Shown piece after piece: positions 50,721 through 58,180 of a stretch of DNA of 64,000 bases (the first letter of the stretch is position 1; every line of letters starts with the position of its first letter). This DNA is from Streptomyces sp. McG3. GTDB taxonomy: Bacteria; Actinomycetota; Actinomycetes; Streptomycetales; Streptomycetaceae. A model generated the notes under the pieces. That model was not told where the DNA came from. It worked only from the letters and a program-made list of their open reading frames with translations, and ran no database searches. A program made the translations under genes and the position numbers. Location of the stretch: assembly GCF_018619185.1 (NCBI RefSeq), contig NZ_JAAXYC010000003.1, positions 1 to 64,000 on the forward strand, in the 5' to 3' direction.

Positions 50721-51932
50721 ATGCCGCTCGCGCTCCTCGCCCTCGCCATCGGGGCATTCGGGATCGGGACGACCGAGTTCGTGATCATGGGGTTGCTCCC
50801 CGAGGTCGCCGGTGACTTCCAGGTCTCGATCCCGACCGCTGGCTTCCTGGTGACCGGCTACGCGCTCGGTGTGGTGCTCGGCGCACCGCTGATGACGCTG
50901 CTCGGCACCCGTGTCACCCGCAAGCGCATGCTGATGCTCCTCATGGGGCTGTTCATCGTGGGCAACGTGGTGTCCGCGCTCGCCCCCGTCTTCGGAGTCA
51001 TGCTCGCCGGACGGGTGATCGCCTCCCTCGCGCACGGTGCCTTCTTCGGCATCGGCTCGGTGGTCGCGGCCGGTCTGGTCGCCCCCCAGAAGAAGGCCGG
51101 GGCCATCGCGATGATGTTCACCGGGCTCACCGTCGCCAACGTCGTCGGCGTTCCGCTGGGCACGTTCATCGGACAGACCGCGGGGTGGCGGACCACGTTC
51201 CTCCTCGTCGCCGCTCTGGGCGTCGCGGGACTGCTCGGCGTCGCGAAGCTCGTCCCGGAGCAGCCCAGGGCCGAAGGCGTGCGCATCCGCCACGAGCTGG
51301 CCGCGTTCCGCAACGTCCAGGTCCTGCTGGCGATGGCCATGACCGTCCTGGGCTTCGGCGGGGTCTTCGCCGCGATCACCTACATCACCCCGATGATGAC
51401 CGAGGTCGCCGGCTACTCCGCCTCGTCCGTCACCTGGCTGCTGGTCCTTTTCGGCCTCGGCATGGTGGGCGGCAACCTGATCGGCGGCAGGTTCGCCGAC
51501 CGCCACCTGATGCCCCTGCTGTACGTCTCGCTCGGCGCGCTCGCCCTGGTCCTCGGCCTGTTCACCGTGACCGCGCACAACAAGATCGCCGCAGCTGTCA
51601 GCATCGTCCTGATCGGCGCCCTGGGCTTCGCGACCGTGCCTCCGCTGCAGAAGCGGGTTCTCGACCAGGCGGCGGGTGCGCCGACGCTGGCCTCCGCGGT
51701 CAACATCGGGGCGTTCAACCTCGGCAACGCGCTCTCCGCCTGGCTCGGCGGCCTGGTGATCGCGGCAGGCCTCGGCTACACCGCCCCCAACTGGGTCGGC
51801 GCCGCACTCGCCGCGTCGGCCCTGGTCCTGGCCGTGTTCTCCAGCCTGCTGGAGCGCCGGGAGACCGGTAAGGGCCGGATCGTCGCCGGGAGCGGCCCCG
51901 AGCCGGCCGTCGTGGCAGCGGCCCGGCACTGA
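50721..51932 (+). CDS. MFS efflux transporter (DHA1, AraJ/CmlR-like)
   Basis: The 403-residue protein starts at ATG 50721 after AGGGAAGGTG; the frame's earlier start lies in the operator region. Twelve hydrophobic segments are present. LAIGAFGIGTTEFVIMGLLPEVAGDF and GYALGVVLGAPLMTLLGTRVTRKRML are signatures of the DHA1 drug:H+ antiporter group that includes YdhP, AraJ and CmlR. LTVANVVGVPLGTFIG is the family's antiporter motif C region. It probably exports a drug or metabolite under control of the divergent MarR protein. Confidence 0.9.
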   Translation: MPLALLALAIGAFGIGTTEFVIMGLLPEVAGDFQVSIPTAGFLVTGYALGVVLGAPLMTLLGTRVTRKRMLMLLMGLFIVGNVVSALAPVFGVMLAGRVIASLAHGAFFGIGSVVAAGLVAPQKKAGAIAMMFTGLTVANVVGVPLGTFIGQTAGWRTTFLLVAALGVAGLLGVAKLVPEQPRAEGVRIRHELAAFRNVQVLLAMAMTVLGFGGVFAAITYITPMMTEVAGYSASSVTWLLVLFGLGMVGGNLIGGRFADRHLMPLLYVSLGALALVLGLFTVTAHNKIAAAVSIVLIGALGFATVPPLQKRVLDQAAGAPTLASAVNIGAFNLGNALSAWLGGLVIAAGLGYTAPNWVGAALAASALVLAVFSSLLERRETGKGRIVAGSGPEPAVVAAARH

Positions 51933-51958
51933 GTCACCCGCTCCCCGGGGACACACAT

Positions 51959-52003
51959 CGCGAAGCAGCCGTACCGTCCTCGTGGCGGTGCGGCTGCTTC
52001 GCG
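51959..52003. terminator. Bidirectional terminator between convergent MFS and GNAT genes
   Basis: CGCGAAGCAGCCG (51959-51971) pairs with CGGCTGCTTCGCG (51991-52003), and the stem extends inward as TACCG/CGGTG with minor mismatch. Confidence 0.85.
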
Positions 52004-52909
52004 TCAGCCCGTCGCGAGGGTGAGCGGGGCGAACCTGCGGGCGGCATCACCGGGCAGGTCCGTGATGTCGTAGGTCATCACGGTGGTCCCGGTGAGCGGC
52101 TCCAGCCCGCGCTCCACCAGCCAGCCGAGCAATTCCTTGTGCGCGGCGTGGACGTCGGTGCGCAGTGGCCGGTCCGTCGTGGCGGCCAGGGCCGTGATCA
52201 GGGCTTGCGCGGTGGCCGTGTCCCGGGCGATCAGCGGCCCGACCACCTCGGCCTGTCCGCTCGGCCAGAGCGCCGCGTAGCCGATCAGCTCGCCGTGCTC
52301 CTCGGCGACCTGGAGCCGGTCGGAGAAGGCGGGCAGCCGGGCGAGAAGATGCGTCCGGTCGGCGCCGAACACGGAGAGGTCGAGCCGGACCAACGCCCGC
52401 AGGTCGTCCGCCGCCGCCGGGCGGGTGGTCACGGACGGGCGAGAGGGCGAGGGGGAGGGCGAGACGGAGGGGGAGCCGTCGGGGCCGCCCGCTCCGAAAC
52501 GGCCGCCGACGCGTTCGGCCCGGCCCACGGGGGAGAAGCCGAGGTCCTCGTAGAGCGGCTGTCCCAGTTCGGTGGCGTACAGGACGAGCGGGGTGTCCCC
52601 CACGGCTTCCATCACGTGCCGCATGAGCCGGCGGGCGAGCCCCCGGCGTCCGTAGCGGTCGGCGACGAGCAGCATGCCGACCGCGGTGAGGCCGGATCCG
52701 TACGGCATGGTCAGGCAGGTCGCCGCCAGGCCCTTGCCGTCCGGGGCGTCGATCCCGTATCCGGTGCCGGCCGAGAGGAGCAGGCTCCACCGGTGCTCGT
52801 CGCGTGGCCAGCCGCGGTCCTCGCAGAGATCGGCGCAGGGGACCAGGTCTCCCCGGTTCAGGCGCCGGATCGGCAGCTCGACGAGGGAGAGGGGTGATGG
52901 GCTGTGCAT
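52004..52909 (-). CDS. GNAT family N-acetyltransferase, two-domain
   Basis: The 301-residue protein starts at ATG 52909. Residues 1-140 are a GNAT domain: PIRRLNRGDLVPCADL, then MLLVADRYGRRGLARRLMRH with the acetyl-CoA loop, and PLYEDLGFSPVGRAER. A Ser/Pro-rich linker (SPSVSPSPSPSRPS) leads to a second half (DDLRALVRLDLSVFGADRTHLL) like the YitH/HolE-type acetyltransferase-18 domain. Substrate unknown. It starts 4 bp after the stop of the membrane protein gene and is co-transcribed with it. Confidence 0.87.
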   Translation of the reverse strand: MHSPSPLSLVELPIRRLNRGDLVPCADLCEDRGWPRDEHRWSLLLSAGTGYGIDAPDGKGLAATCLTMPYGSGLTAVGMLLVADRYGRRGLARRLMRHVMEAVGDTPLVLYATELGQPLYEDLGFSPVGRAERVGGRFGAGGPDGSPSVSPSPSPSRPSVTTRPAAADDLRALVRLDLSVFGADRTHLLARLPAFSDRLQVAEEHGELIGYAALWPSGQAEVVGPLIARDTATAQALITALAATTDRPLRTDVHAAHKELLGWLVERGLEPLTGTTVMTYDITDLPGDAARRFAPLTLATG

Positions 52910-52913
52910 GGGG

Positions 52914-53450
52914 TCAGGCTGTCTGACGGGATGATCGCGCGTCCACCGATTTCGCGGAACTGGCCGAGATCCGCAGCCGCCTGCCGCGCCGGGTGAGTCC
53001 CCAGGGCTTGAGCACCGAGATCGCGGTGATGAAGAGGTAGGTGGCCGTCGCCACCGACGGCGCGATCACGAGGTCGATGTCCACCGCTCCGTCGGCGACC
53101 GCGGTGGTGATGCCGGGGCGCAGGGAGAAGATCGACAGGCCTGTCGTGACCAGAGTCAGCCAGAACTTGATCCACACCCAGCGGTGCCGGGCCAGGCCCC
53201 ACGGAGTGCCCAGCGACAGCACCAGACCGCTCACCAGGGCGAGCAGGGCCACCGGGACCACCAGCCAGTCCCCGTAGATCTTCATGGACCGGGTTGCGGC
53301 GTCCGCGGTGGCCGGATCTCCGGTGGTGAACGCGGTGATGCCGAGCGTCAGCAGGCCGACGGTCAGGCCGAGCCAGCTGACGGAGACGGCGACATGGGCG
53401 ACGAGGATTCCTCGGCGTACGGGGCGCTTGAGTGGTTTCACGTGAAACAC
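52914..53450 (-). CDS. DUF2269-like four-helix membrane protein, start codons overlapping a parS site
   Basis: The 178-residue protein is read from GTG 53450. Its first codons (FHVK) lie within a parS site, and the next in-frame GTG (53441) is an alternative start. It has four hydrophobic segments: GILVAHVAVSVSWLGLTVGLL, WLVVPVALLALVSGLVLSL, FWLTLVTTGLSIFSLRPG and VATATYLFITAISVLKPWG. The spacing and the conserved His near the start resemble small DUF2269/CopD-like membrane proteins. The tail is basic. No ribosome site is strong at either start. It is the first gene of a two-gene unit with the GNAT gene. Confidence 0.78.
   Translation of the reverse strand: MFHVKPLKRPVRRGILVAHVAVSVSWLGLTVGLLTLGITAFTTGDPATADAATRSMKIYGDWLVVPVALLALVSGLVLSLGTPWGLARHRWVWIKFWLTLVTTGLSIFSLRPGITTAVADGAVDIDLVIAPSVATATYLFITAISVLKPWGLTRRGRRLRISASSAKSVDARSSRQTA
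53435..53448. other. parS site, perfect, inside the 5' end of a gene
   Basis: GTTTCACGTGAAAC, exact. It begins 2 bp inside the start codon of the leftward membrane protein gene, so ParB binding would cover the translation start region. Confidence 0.92.
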
Positions 53451-53560
53451 GATGCCGAGAGGGACTTCCCGGGGCGTCCGGCAGCGGGAGTATCCAGGGG
53501 TACCCGCTGGGGAGTACGTGCCCCGGCAGGGTCCGGGGCGCGTGCCCGCCTCGGGGGGCG

Positions 53561-54040
53561 TCAGCCCAGGTCGGGGGCGTGCATCGCCCGTACGCCTTCG
53601 ATGTTGCCGTCGAGGTAGTGCCGCAGCGACAGCGGAACGAGGTGCACGGCCGCGATCCCGACCCGGCTGAACGGCACCCGGACGATCTCGTACTCCCCGG
53701 TGGGCTCGTCGATCTCCGGGCCGTGCCGCAGGGAGACGTCCATCGACGCCAGTCGGCAGACGAAGAAGTGCTGGACCTTCACTCCCGTCACGCCGCCGTC
53801 CGCGATGTGCTCCACGGTGTCGACGAAGCAGGGGACCACGTCGACGATCTTGGCGCCCAGCTCCTCGTCGACCTCGCGGTGCAGTGCGTCGACGACGGTG
53901 GCGTCCTCCGGCTCGACCCCGCCGCCGGGCGTGAGCCAGTACGGATCGACTCCCGGCTTCGTGCGCTTGATCAGGATGAGGTCGTCGCCGTCGAGCAGGA
54001 CGGCGCGTGCGGTGCGCTTGACCACAGGACGTTCGGTCAT
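53561..54040 (-). CDS. NUDIX hydrolase
   Basis: The 159-residue protein starts at ATG 54040; the longer open frame upstream overlaps the lyase gene. It opens with VVKRTARAVLLDGDDLILIKRT and has a Nudix region WLTPGGGVEPEDATVVDALHREVDEELG. REVDEELG with its metal-binding glutamates is intact, but the first Glu of the Gx5E part falls on Ala (a Glu lies two residues earlier). The C-terminal half has VQHFFVCRLASMDV and a typical Nudix helix. Substrate is probably a nucleoside diphosphate derivative. It is leftward, 44 bp behind the lyase gene, and may be co-transcribed with it. Confidence 0.9.
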   Translation of the reverse strand: MTERPVVKRTARAVLLDGDDLILIKRTKPGVDPYWLTPGGGVEPEDATVVDALHREVDEELGAKIVDVVPCFVDTVEHIADGGVTGVKVQHFFVCRLASMDVSLRHGPEIDEPTGEYEIVRVPFSRVGIAAVHLVPLSLRHYLDGNIEGVRAMHAPDLG

Positions 54041-54084
54041 GGCAAGAGAGTGGCCCGTGGAGGACCGTCTGAAACTCCCCCGGC

Positions 54085-55209
54085 CTACCGGACCGCCGTG
54101 TTCAGCGCCTGTTCGACGTCGGCGAGCAGGTCCTCGGGGTCCTCCGCGCCGACCGAGAAGCGGATGAAGCCCTCCGCGACGGCGTCGCCGCCCCAGCGGC
54201 CCCGGCGCTCCGCGGTGGACCGGACGCCGCCGAAGCTCGTCGCGTCGTCGACCAGGCGCAGCGCGGACAGGAAGCGCTCCGCGGTCTCCCGGTCGGCCAG
54301 CTCGAAGGACACCACGGATCCGAAGCGCCGCATCTGGCGTCCGGCGACGACGTGTGACGGGTCGGTGGACAGTCCCGGATAGCGCAGCCCGGTGACCTCC
54401 GCACGCTTGGTCAGCGCCTCGGCGAGAGCGAGGGCGGTGGTGCACTGCCGGTCGACGCGGAGTTGGAGGGTGGCCAGCGAGCGGTGCGCGAGCCAGGCCT
54501 CCATCGGCCCCGGAATCGCCCCGACGACCTTGCGCCAGCGCCGTACGTCCGCCGTCAGCCGGGGATCGCGGCAGGTCACATGGCCGAGCAGGATGTCTCC
54601 GTGCCCGGTCATGCCCTTGGTGTCGCTGGCGACCGAGAAATCGGCGCCCAGCTCCAGCGGGCGCTGGCCGATCGGGGTGGCCAGGGTGTTGTCGACGGCG
54701 ACCAGCGTGCCCGCCGCGTGCGCGGCCTCGACCAGCCGCCGGATGTCGCAGACGTCCAGGCCCGGGTTGGACGGGCTCTCGATCCAGAGCAGCTTCGCCC
54801 CGGTCAGCAGGGCCAGCTGGGCGTCGCCGCCGGTCGGCGCGGTCCGGACCTCGACCCCGTACGCCTCCAGTTGCTCCCGTACGAGCGGCAGCGCCTGGTA
54901 GCCGTCGTCGGGCAGGACCACGGCGTCGCCCGAGCGGACCTGGGAGAGCAGCACCGCGGTGATCGCCGCCATGCCCGAGGCGAACACGGTCGTGCCCACG
55001 TCCTCACCGGGAGCCTCCAGCTCGCCGATGGCCCGCTCCAGGTGGGTCCAGGTCGGGTTGGTCTCCCGGCCGTAGGTGTAGGGACCCACCGGTTCGCCGG
55101 AGAGGTGGAAGTGCGCGGCGAAGACCGGGCCGGGCAGGGTGGGGCCGAACTGCTCCGGTTCGGGAAGCCCGGCGCGTACCGCGCGCGTGCCGTCGCCCAT
55201 GGTGCTCAT
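54085..55209 (-). CDS. Cys/Met metabolism PLP-dependent lyase (cystathionine gamma-lyase/synthase family)
   Basis: The 374-residue enzyme starts at ATG 55209 after AAGGAGCAGG. It has PYTYGRETNPTWTHLERAIGELE, TTVFASGMAAITAVLLS, LLWIESPSNPGLDVCDI, VAVDNTLATPIGQRPLELGAD and the cofactor lysine in SDTKGMTGHGDILLGH. These are the standard cystathionine gamma-synthase/lyase motifs. Members form or break C-S bonds of cysteine, homocysteine or methionine precursors. It is slightly shorter than the classical enzymes (about 390) and the exact reaction cannot be assigned. It precedes the NUDIX gene on the same strand. Confidence 0.88.
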   Translation of the reverse strand: MSTMGDGTRAVRAGLPEPEQFGPTLPGPVFAAHFHLSGEPVGPYTYGRETNPTWTHLERAIGELEAPGEDVGTTVFASGMAAITAVLLSQVRSGDAVVLPDDGYQALPLVREQLEAYGVEVRTAPTGGDAQLALLTGAKLLWIESPSNPGLDVCDIRRLVEAAHAAGTLVAVDNTLATPIGQRPLELGADFSVASDTKGMTGHGDILLGHVTCRDPRLTADVRRWRKVVGAIPGPMEAWLAHRSLATLQLRVDRQCTTALALAEALTKRAEVTGLRYPGLSTDPSHVVAGRQMRRFGSVVSFELADRETAERFLSALRLVDDATSFGGVRSTAERRGRWGGDAVAEGFIRFSVGAEDPEDLLADVEQALNTAVR

Positions 55210-55315
55210 GCCTGCTCCTTCGGTGCTCTCCCGGTGGTGGACCGGTGTCCCCCGCACTCTTCCAGAGACCCTCGGAGCGGCCTCCCCCGGAGGTCCGGAA
55301 TCCTGCATACCGGAA

Positions 55316-55693
55316 TCAGTTCTCGTCGGGCAGGACGACGTTGAGCGCCCAGGACACGACCGAGATGATCAGTCCGCCGAGCACCGCCGTCCAGAACCCC
55401 TCGACGTGGAAGCTGAGATCGAACACGCCGGCGAGCCAGGAGGTCAGCATCAGCATCAGGGCGTTGACCACCAGGGTGATCAACCCCAGCGTCAGGATGA
55501 ACAAGGGGAACGTCAGCAGCTGGACCACCGGCTTCACCAGGAAGTTCACCAGACCGAAGATCAGCGCGACCAGGATCAGGGTGAGGACCTTGCGGCCCGT
55601 GCTGCCGCCCTCCAGCGTGATGTTGCCGATGAGCCAGATGGCAACGGCCAGCGCACCCGCGTTGGCGATCGTCTTGACTACGAAATTCTTCAT
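55316..55693 (-). CDS. Phage-holin-family (DUF360-like) small membrane protein
   Basis: The 125-residue protein starts at ATG 55693. It has four hydrophobic segments: VVKTIANAGALAVAIWLIG, VLTLILVALIFGLVNFLVKP, LLTFPLFILTLGLITLVVNA and GFWTAVLGGLIISVVSWALN. LVNFLVKPVVQLLTFPLFILTLGL is diagnostic for the Phage_holin_4_2 family. Despite the name, chromosomal members are widespread membrane proteins of unknown function, and there is no prophage context here. It is divergent from the cupin gene. Confidence 0.88.
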   Translation of the reverse strand: MKNFVVKTIANAGALAVAIWLIGNITLEGGSTGRKVLTLILVALIFGLVNFLVKPVVQLLTFPLFILTLGLITLVVNALMLMLTSWLAGVFDLSFHVEGFWTAVLGGLIISVVSWALNVVLPDEN

Positions 55694-55780
55694 GTGTCTG
55701 ATCGTGGCAGACATGATCGGTGGTGGACACCGGCAGCGCGGGCACAGCCGACAGCGTGGGTACAAGGGGCGGGACGGGTC

Positions 55781-56098
55781 ATGAAGGCATTCAGACTGGA
55801 CGAGCTGGAGGCGGAGCGGGCCGCCAACGACGGCGCCTACCTGCAGTTCGTGCGGGAACGCAATATGTCCGTCGGCCTGTACGCCCTGGACGCGGGAGAG
55901 CTCGATCCGCAGCAGCCGCACCAGCAGGACGAGGTCTACTTCGTCGTCAGCGGGCGGGCATCGATCACGGTGGGGACGGAGACGACGCAGGTCGGCAGGG
56001 GAAGCGTCGTCTACGTGCCCGCGGGCGTGGCCCACAAGTTCCACCACATCACCGAGGATCTGCGGGTGATGGTCGTCTTCTCGCCGCCCGAGGGCTGA
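55781..56098 (+). CDS. Cupin domain protein
   Basis: The 105-residue protein starts at ATG 55781; a much longer open frame upstream is antisense to the holin-family gene and is rejected. It is a single cupin barrel. The first motif region is QPHQQDEVYFVVSGRASITVG with His and Glu metal ligands, and the second is VPAGVAHKFHHITEDL with the ligand His. The order of ligands fits the conserved-barrel RmlC-like group. It may be a small dioxygenase, isomerase or metal-binding sensor. No operon partner follows closely. Confidence 0.88.
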   Translation: MKAFRLDELEAERAANDGAYLQFVRERNMSVGLYALDAGELDPQQPHQQDEVYFVVSGRASITVGTETTQVGRGSVVYVPAGVAHKFHHITEDLRVMVVFSPPEG

Positions 56099-56239
56099 TT
56101 CCCGGCGCCCGGGAGCCGGGCTTCCGTCCCGGGGATCCCTAGGGGCTCGATCAGGGGTCTTCAAGGGCTGCCCGCCCCCGCGGGAGGCCTTCGCGCCTTT
56201 AGCATCGAGGCAAGGACTCAGAGAGACGAGGTAGAGGCG

Positions 56240-56458
56240 ATGGCCGTGCGGGAGATATTCGCGGGAATGCCCTGGTGGGTGAAGTGGATCGCGGTGCCCG
56301 TCATTGCGATCTTCGTGTTCGGCGGGCTGATCGCCAGCGTCGTCGGCTTCGTGATCGGCCTGCTCTTCAAGGTGCTGGTCTTCGTCGTCGTGGTCGGCGG
56401 GCTGATCTTCGTCGTCCGCAAGTTCATGTCGTCGTCGTCCTCGCGCGGTGACTGGTAG
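56240..56458 (+). CDS. DUF5326 family small membrane protein
   Basis: The 72-residue protein starts at ATG 56240 with AGACGAGG upstream. An amphipathic start (REIFAGMPWWVKW) precedes two hydrophobic segments, IAVPVIAIFVFGGLIASVVGF and LLFKVLVFVVVVGGLIFVV. The tail is Ser-rich (SSSSSRGDW). The length and pattern fit the DUF5326 family known from Streptomyces. Function is unknown. Confidence 0.82.
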   Translation: MAVREIFAGMPWWVKWIAVPVIAIFVFGGLIASVVGFVIGLLFKVLVFVVVVGGLIFVVRKFMSSSSSRGDW

Positions 56459-56841
56459 TACACGGAACGCGGGCCGGCGCGGGGGCCGGTCTGTTCCGTC
56501 CGGCCCGTTCGTCCCGGGCCCGCAGGACGAGGTGAGGTCAGCGCCGGCACGGGAGGATTAGCCCAGCAGAGCTAAGTCCCGGAGGAAACCACCCGTCTGC
56601 CGCAGGCGGCCGATACAGTGGCATACCACTGCCGCCATCCGGAATGTGACCTTCCGTCACCATATCGATCGCCTGATCGGTCCTGGGTACGACAGTCCGG
56701 TCGTTGGCCTTCGATCGTCGGCGCCCGGACCGGTCCTCACCGGTCACGGGCCGGATCTCCGGTCCTCGGGATCGCGGCAGGCCCGTGGGGGCGGCCCCCA
56801 CGGGAGGGCCGACGGCCCGTCACCATGCCTGGGGGTGGCCC
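56459..56841. promoter_or_regulatory. Upstream region of ssgR with two small inverted repeats
   Basis: No gene is visible in these 383 bp. CAGTGG-CATA-CCACTG (56616-56631) and GTGAC-CTTCC-GTCAC (56646-56660) lie close together and are candidate regulator sites for ssgR control. GCCGATAC at 56608 resembles half of a sporulation-sigma -10, but no matching -35 is at the right distance. A GC-rich hairpin around 56,470-56,505 may end the DUF5326 transcript. Confidence 0.4.
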
Positions 56842-57618
56842 TTGACCACGGCATCTAGCACCGCTGTCCCGACGTTGATCGGTTCGGTTCAGCGGGCGTT
56901 GAGGCTGCTGGAGGCTGTGGGCACCCATCGGGACGGGGCGCCCGCCAAGCAACTGGCACGTGAGGCGGGGCTTCCGCTCCCGACCGCGTACCACTTGCTG
57001 CGCACCCTCACCCATGAGGGCTATCTCCGCCGCGAGAACGGTGTCTTCCTCTTCGGCGCGGCCGCCGAGAACCTGACCGTCGCCCCCGGGGTCCGGAGCC
57101 GCCCGCGCCCGGCCTCCGTCGCCGACTCCCTCGGCCACTGGCGGGACGTCATCGGAGCCCCGGTGTACTGCGCCGTCTACTGCGACGGCGAGATCGATCT
57201 CATCGCGGTCGCGGACGCCCCCGACACCCCGGCCGTGGAGGAGTGGGCCTCGTTCCGGGAAACCGCCCACGCGCACGCCATCGGCCAGTGTCTGCTCGCC
57301 CAACTCGACGAACGAGCACGCGAGGACCACCTCGACCGGCACCCCGTGCGCCCCCTCACCCGTTACTCAGTGCGAGATCGCGCCACGCTTCTGGAGCGGC
57401 TGCGCACCCTCCGACGAGGTGAACCGGTCATCGAACGCCAGGAGTACGCACTGGGGACCGTGTGCGCCGCGATTCCCGTCACGGCCGGTGCCACCATTGC
57501 GGCGATGGCCATTTCCGTACCCCTGGACCGGGAAGATCGGTTGCTGCCCGCAGTCGAACAGCTACGTGGCGAAGTCGCCAGCCTCTTGCGTTCGTTCGTG
57601 TTCTCTATCAGTATCTGA
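56842..57618 (+). CDS. ssgR: IclR family transcriptional activator of ssgA (SsgR)
   Basis: I start at TTG 56842 behind GGGGGTGG, giving 258 residues (MTTASSTAVPTLIGS). The open frame upstream contains no ATG or GTG with a ribosome site close to the domain. The IclR winged helix is SVQRALRLLEAVGTHRDGAPAKQLAREAGLPLPTAYHLLRTLTHEGYL. The C-terminal ligand-binding domain has SVADSLGHWRDVIGAPVYCAV, RETAHAHAIGQCLLAQL and EYALGTVCAAIPV. Its position directly upstream of ssgA matches S. coelicolor SsgR, which activates ssgA transcription during the switch to sporulation. The effector is unknown. Confidence 0.9.
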   Translation: MTTASSTAVPTLIGSVQRALRLLEAVGTHRDGAPAKQLAREAGLPLPTAYHLLRTLTHEGYLRRENGVFLFGAAAENLTVAPGVRSRPRPASVADSLGHWRDVIGAPVYCAVYCDGEIDLIAVADAPDTPAVEEWASFRETAHAHAIGQCLLAQLDERAREDHLDRHPVRPLTRYSVRDRATLLERLRTLRRGEPVIERQEYALGTVCAAIPVTAGATIAAMAISVPLDREDRLLPAVEQLRGEVASLLRSFVFSISI

Positions 57619-57719
57619 AAAATCACTCCTTGTGATCTGCTATCGCGTGCACCACGATGGCGTCAATAGGGCCATGGGGGATCATTCCTGGCCAGATTCA
57701 TCTACTGCGGGGTTGAACG

Positions 57720-58157
57720 ATGCGCGAGTCGGTTCAAGCAGAGGTCATGATGAGCTTCCTCGTCTCCGAGGAGCTCTCGTTCCGTATTCCGGTGGAGCTC
57801 CGGTACGAGGTCGGCGATCCGTACGCCATCCGGATGACGTTCCACCTTCCCGGCGATGCCCCTGTGACCTGGGCGTTCGGGCGCGAGCTGCTGCTGGACG
57901 GGCTCAACAGCCCCAGTGGCGACGGCGATGTGCACATCGGCCCGACCGAGCCCGAGGGCCTCGGCGATGTGCACATCCGGCTCCAGGTCGGCGCGGACCG
58001 TGCGCTGTTCCGGGCGGGGACGGCGCCGCTGGTGGCGTTTCTCGACCGGACGGACAAGCTCGTGCCGCTCGGTCAGGAGCACACGCTGGGTGACTTCGAC
58101 GGGAACCTGGAGGACGCGCTCGGCCGCATCCTCGCCGAGGAGCAGAACGCGGGCTGA
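57720..58157 (+). CDS. ssgA: SsgA, sporulation-specific cell division regulator
   Basis: The 145-residue protein starts at ATG 57720 (MRESVQAEVMMSFLVSEEL). The sequence closely follows S. coelicolor SsgA as I recall it: RIPVELRYEVGDPYAIRMTFHLPGD, PVTWAFGRELLLDGL, LFRAGTAPLVAFLDRTDKLVPLGQE and ILAEEQNAG. The family consists of small trimeric proteins unique to sporulating actinobacteria. SsgA marks future septum and germination sites and helps SsgB recruit FtsZ. It lies 101 bp after ssgR on the same strand; expression should depend on SsgR. Confidence 0.94.
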   Translation: MRESVQAEVMMSFLVSEELSFRIPVELRYEVGDPYAIRMTFHLPGDAPVTWAFGRELLLDGLNSPSGDGDVHIGPTEPEGLGDVHIRLQVGADRALFRAGTAPLVAFLDRTDKLVPLGQEHTLGDFDGNLEDALGRILAEEQNAG

Positions 58158-58180
58158 CCGGGCGCGCACCCGATGCCCCG

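Noticed and set aside
55316..55693. Prophage holin
   Set aside because: The family name suggests phage, but no integrase, structural or lysis genes are nearby and chromosomal copies are widespread in actinobacteria.
55139..55780. Upstream extension of the cupin gene
   Set aside because: It is antisense to the holin-family gene, and the cupin domain fits exactly from ATG 55781.
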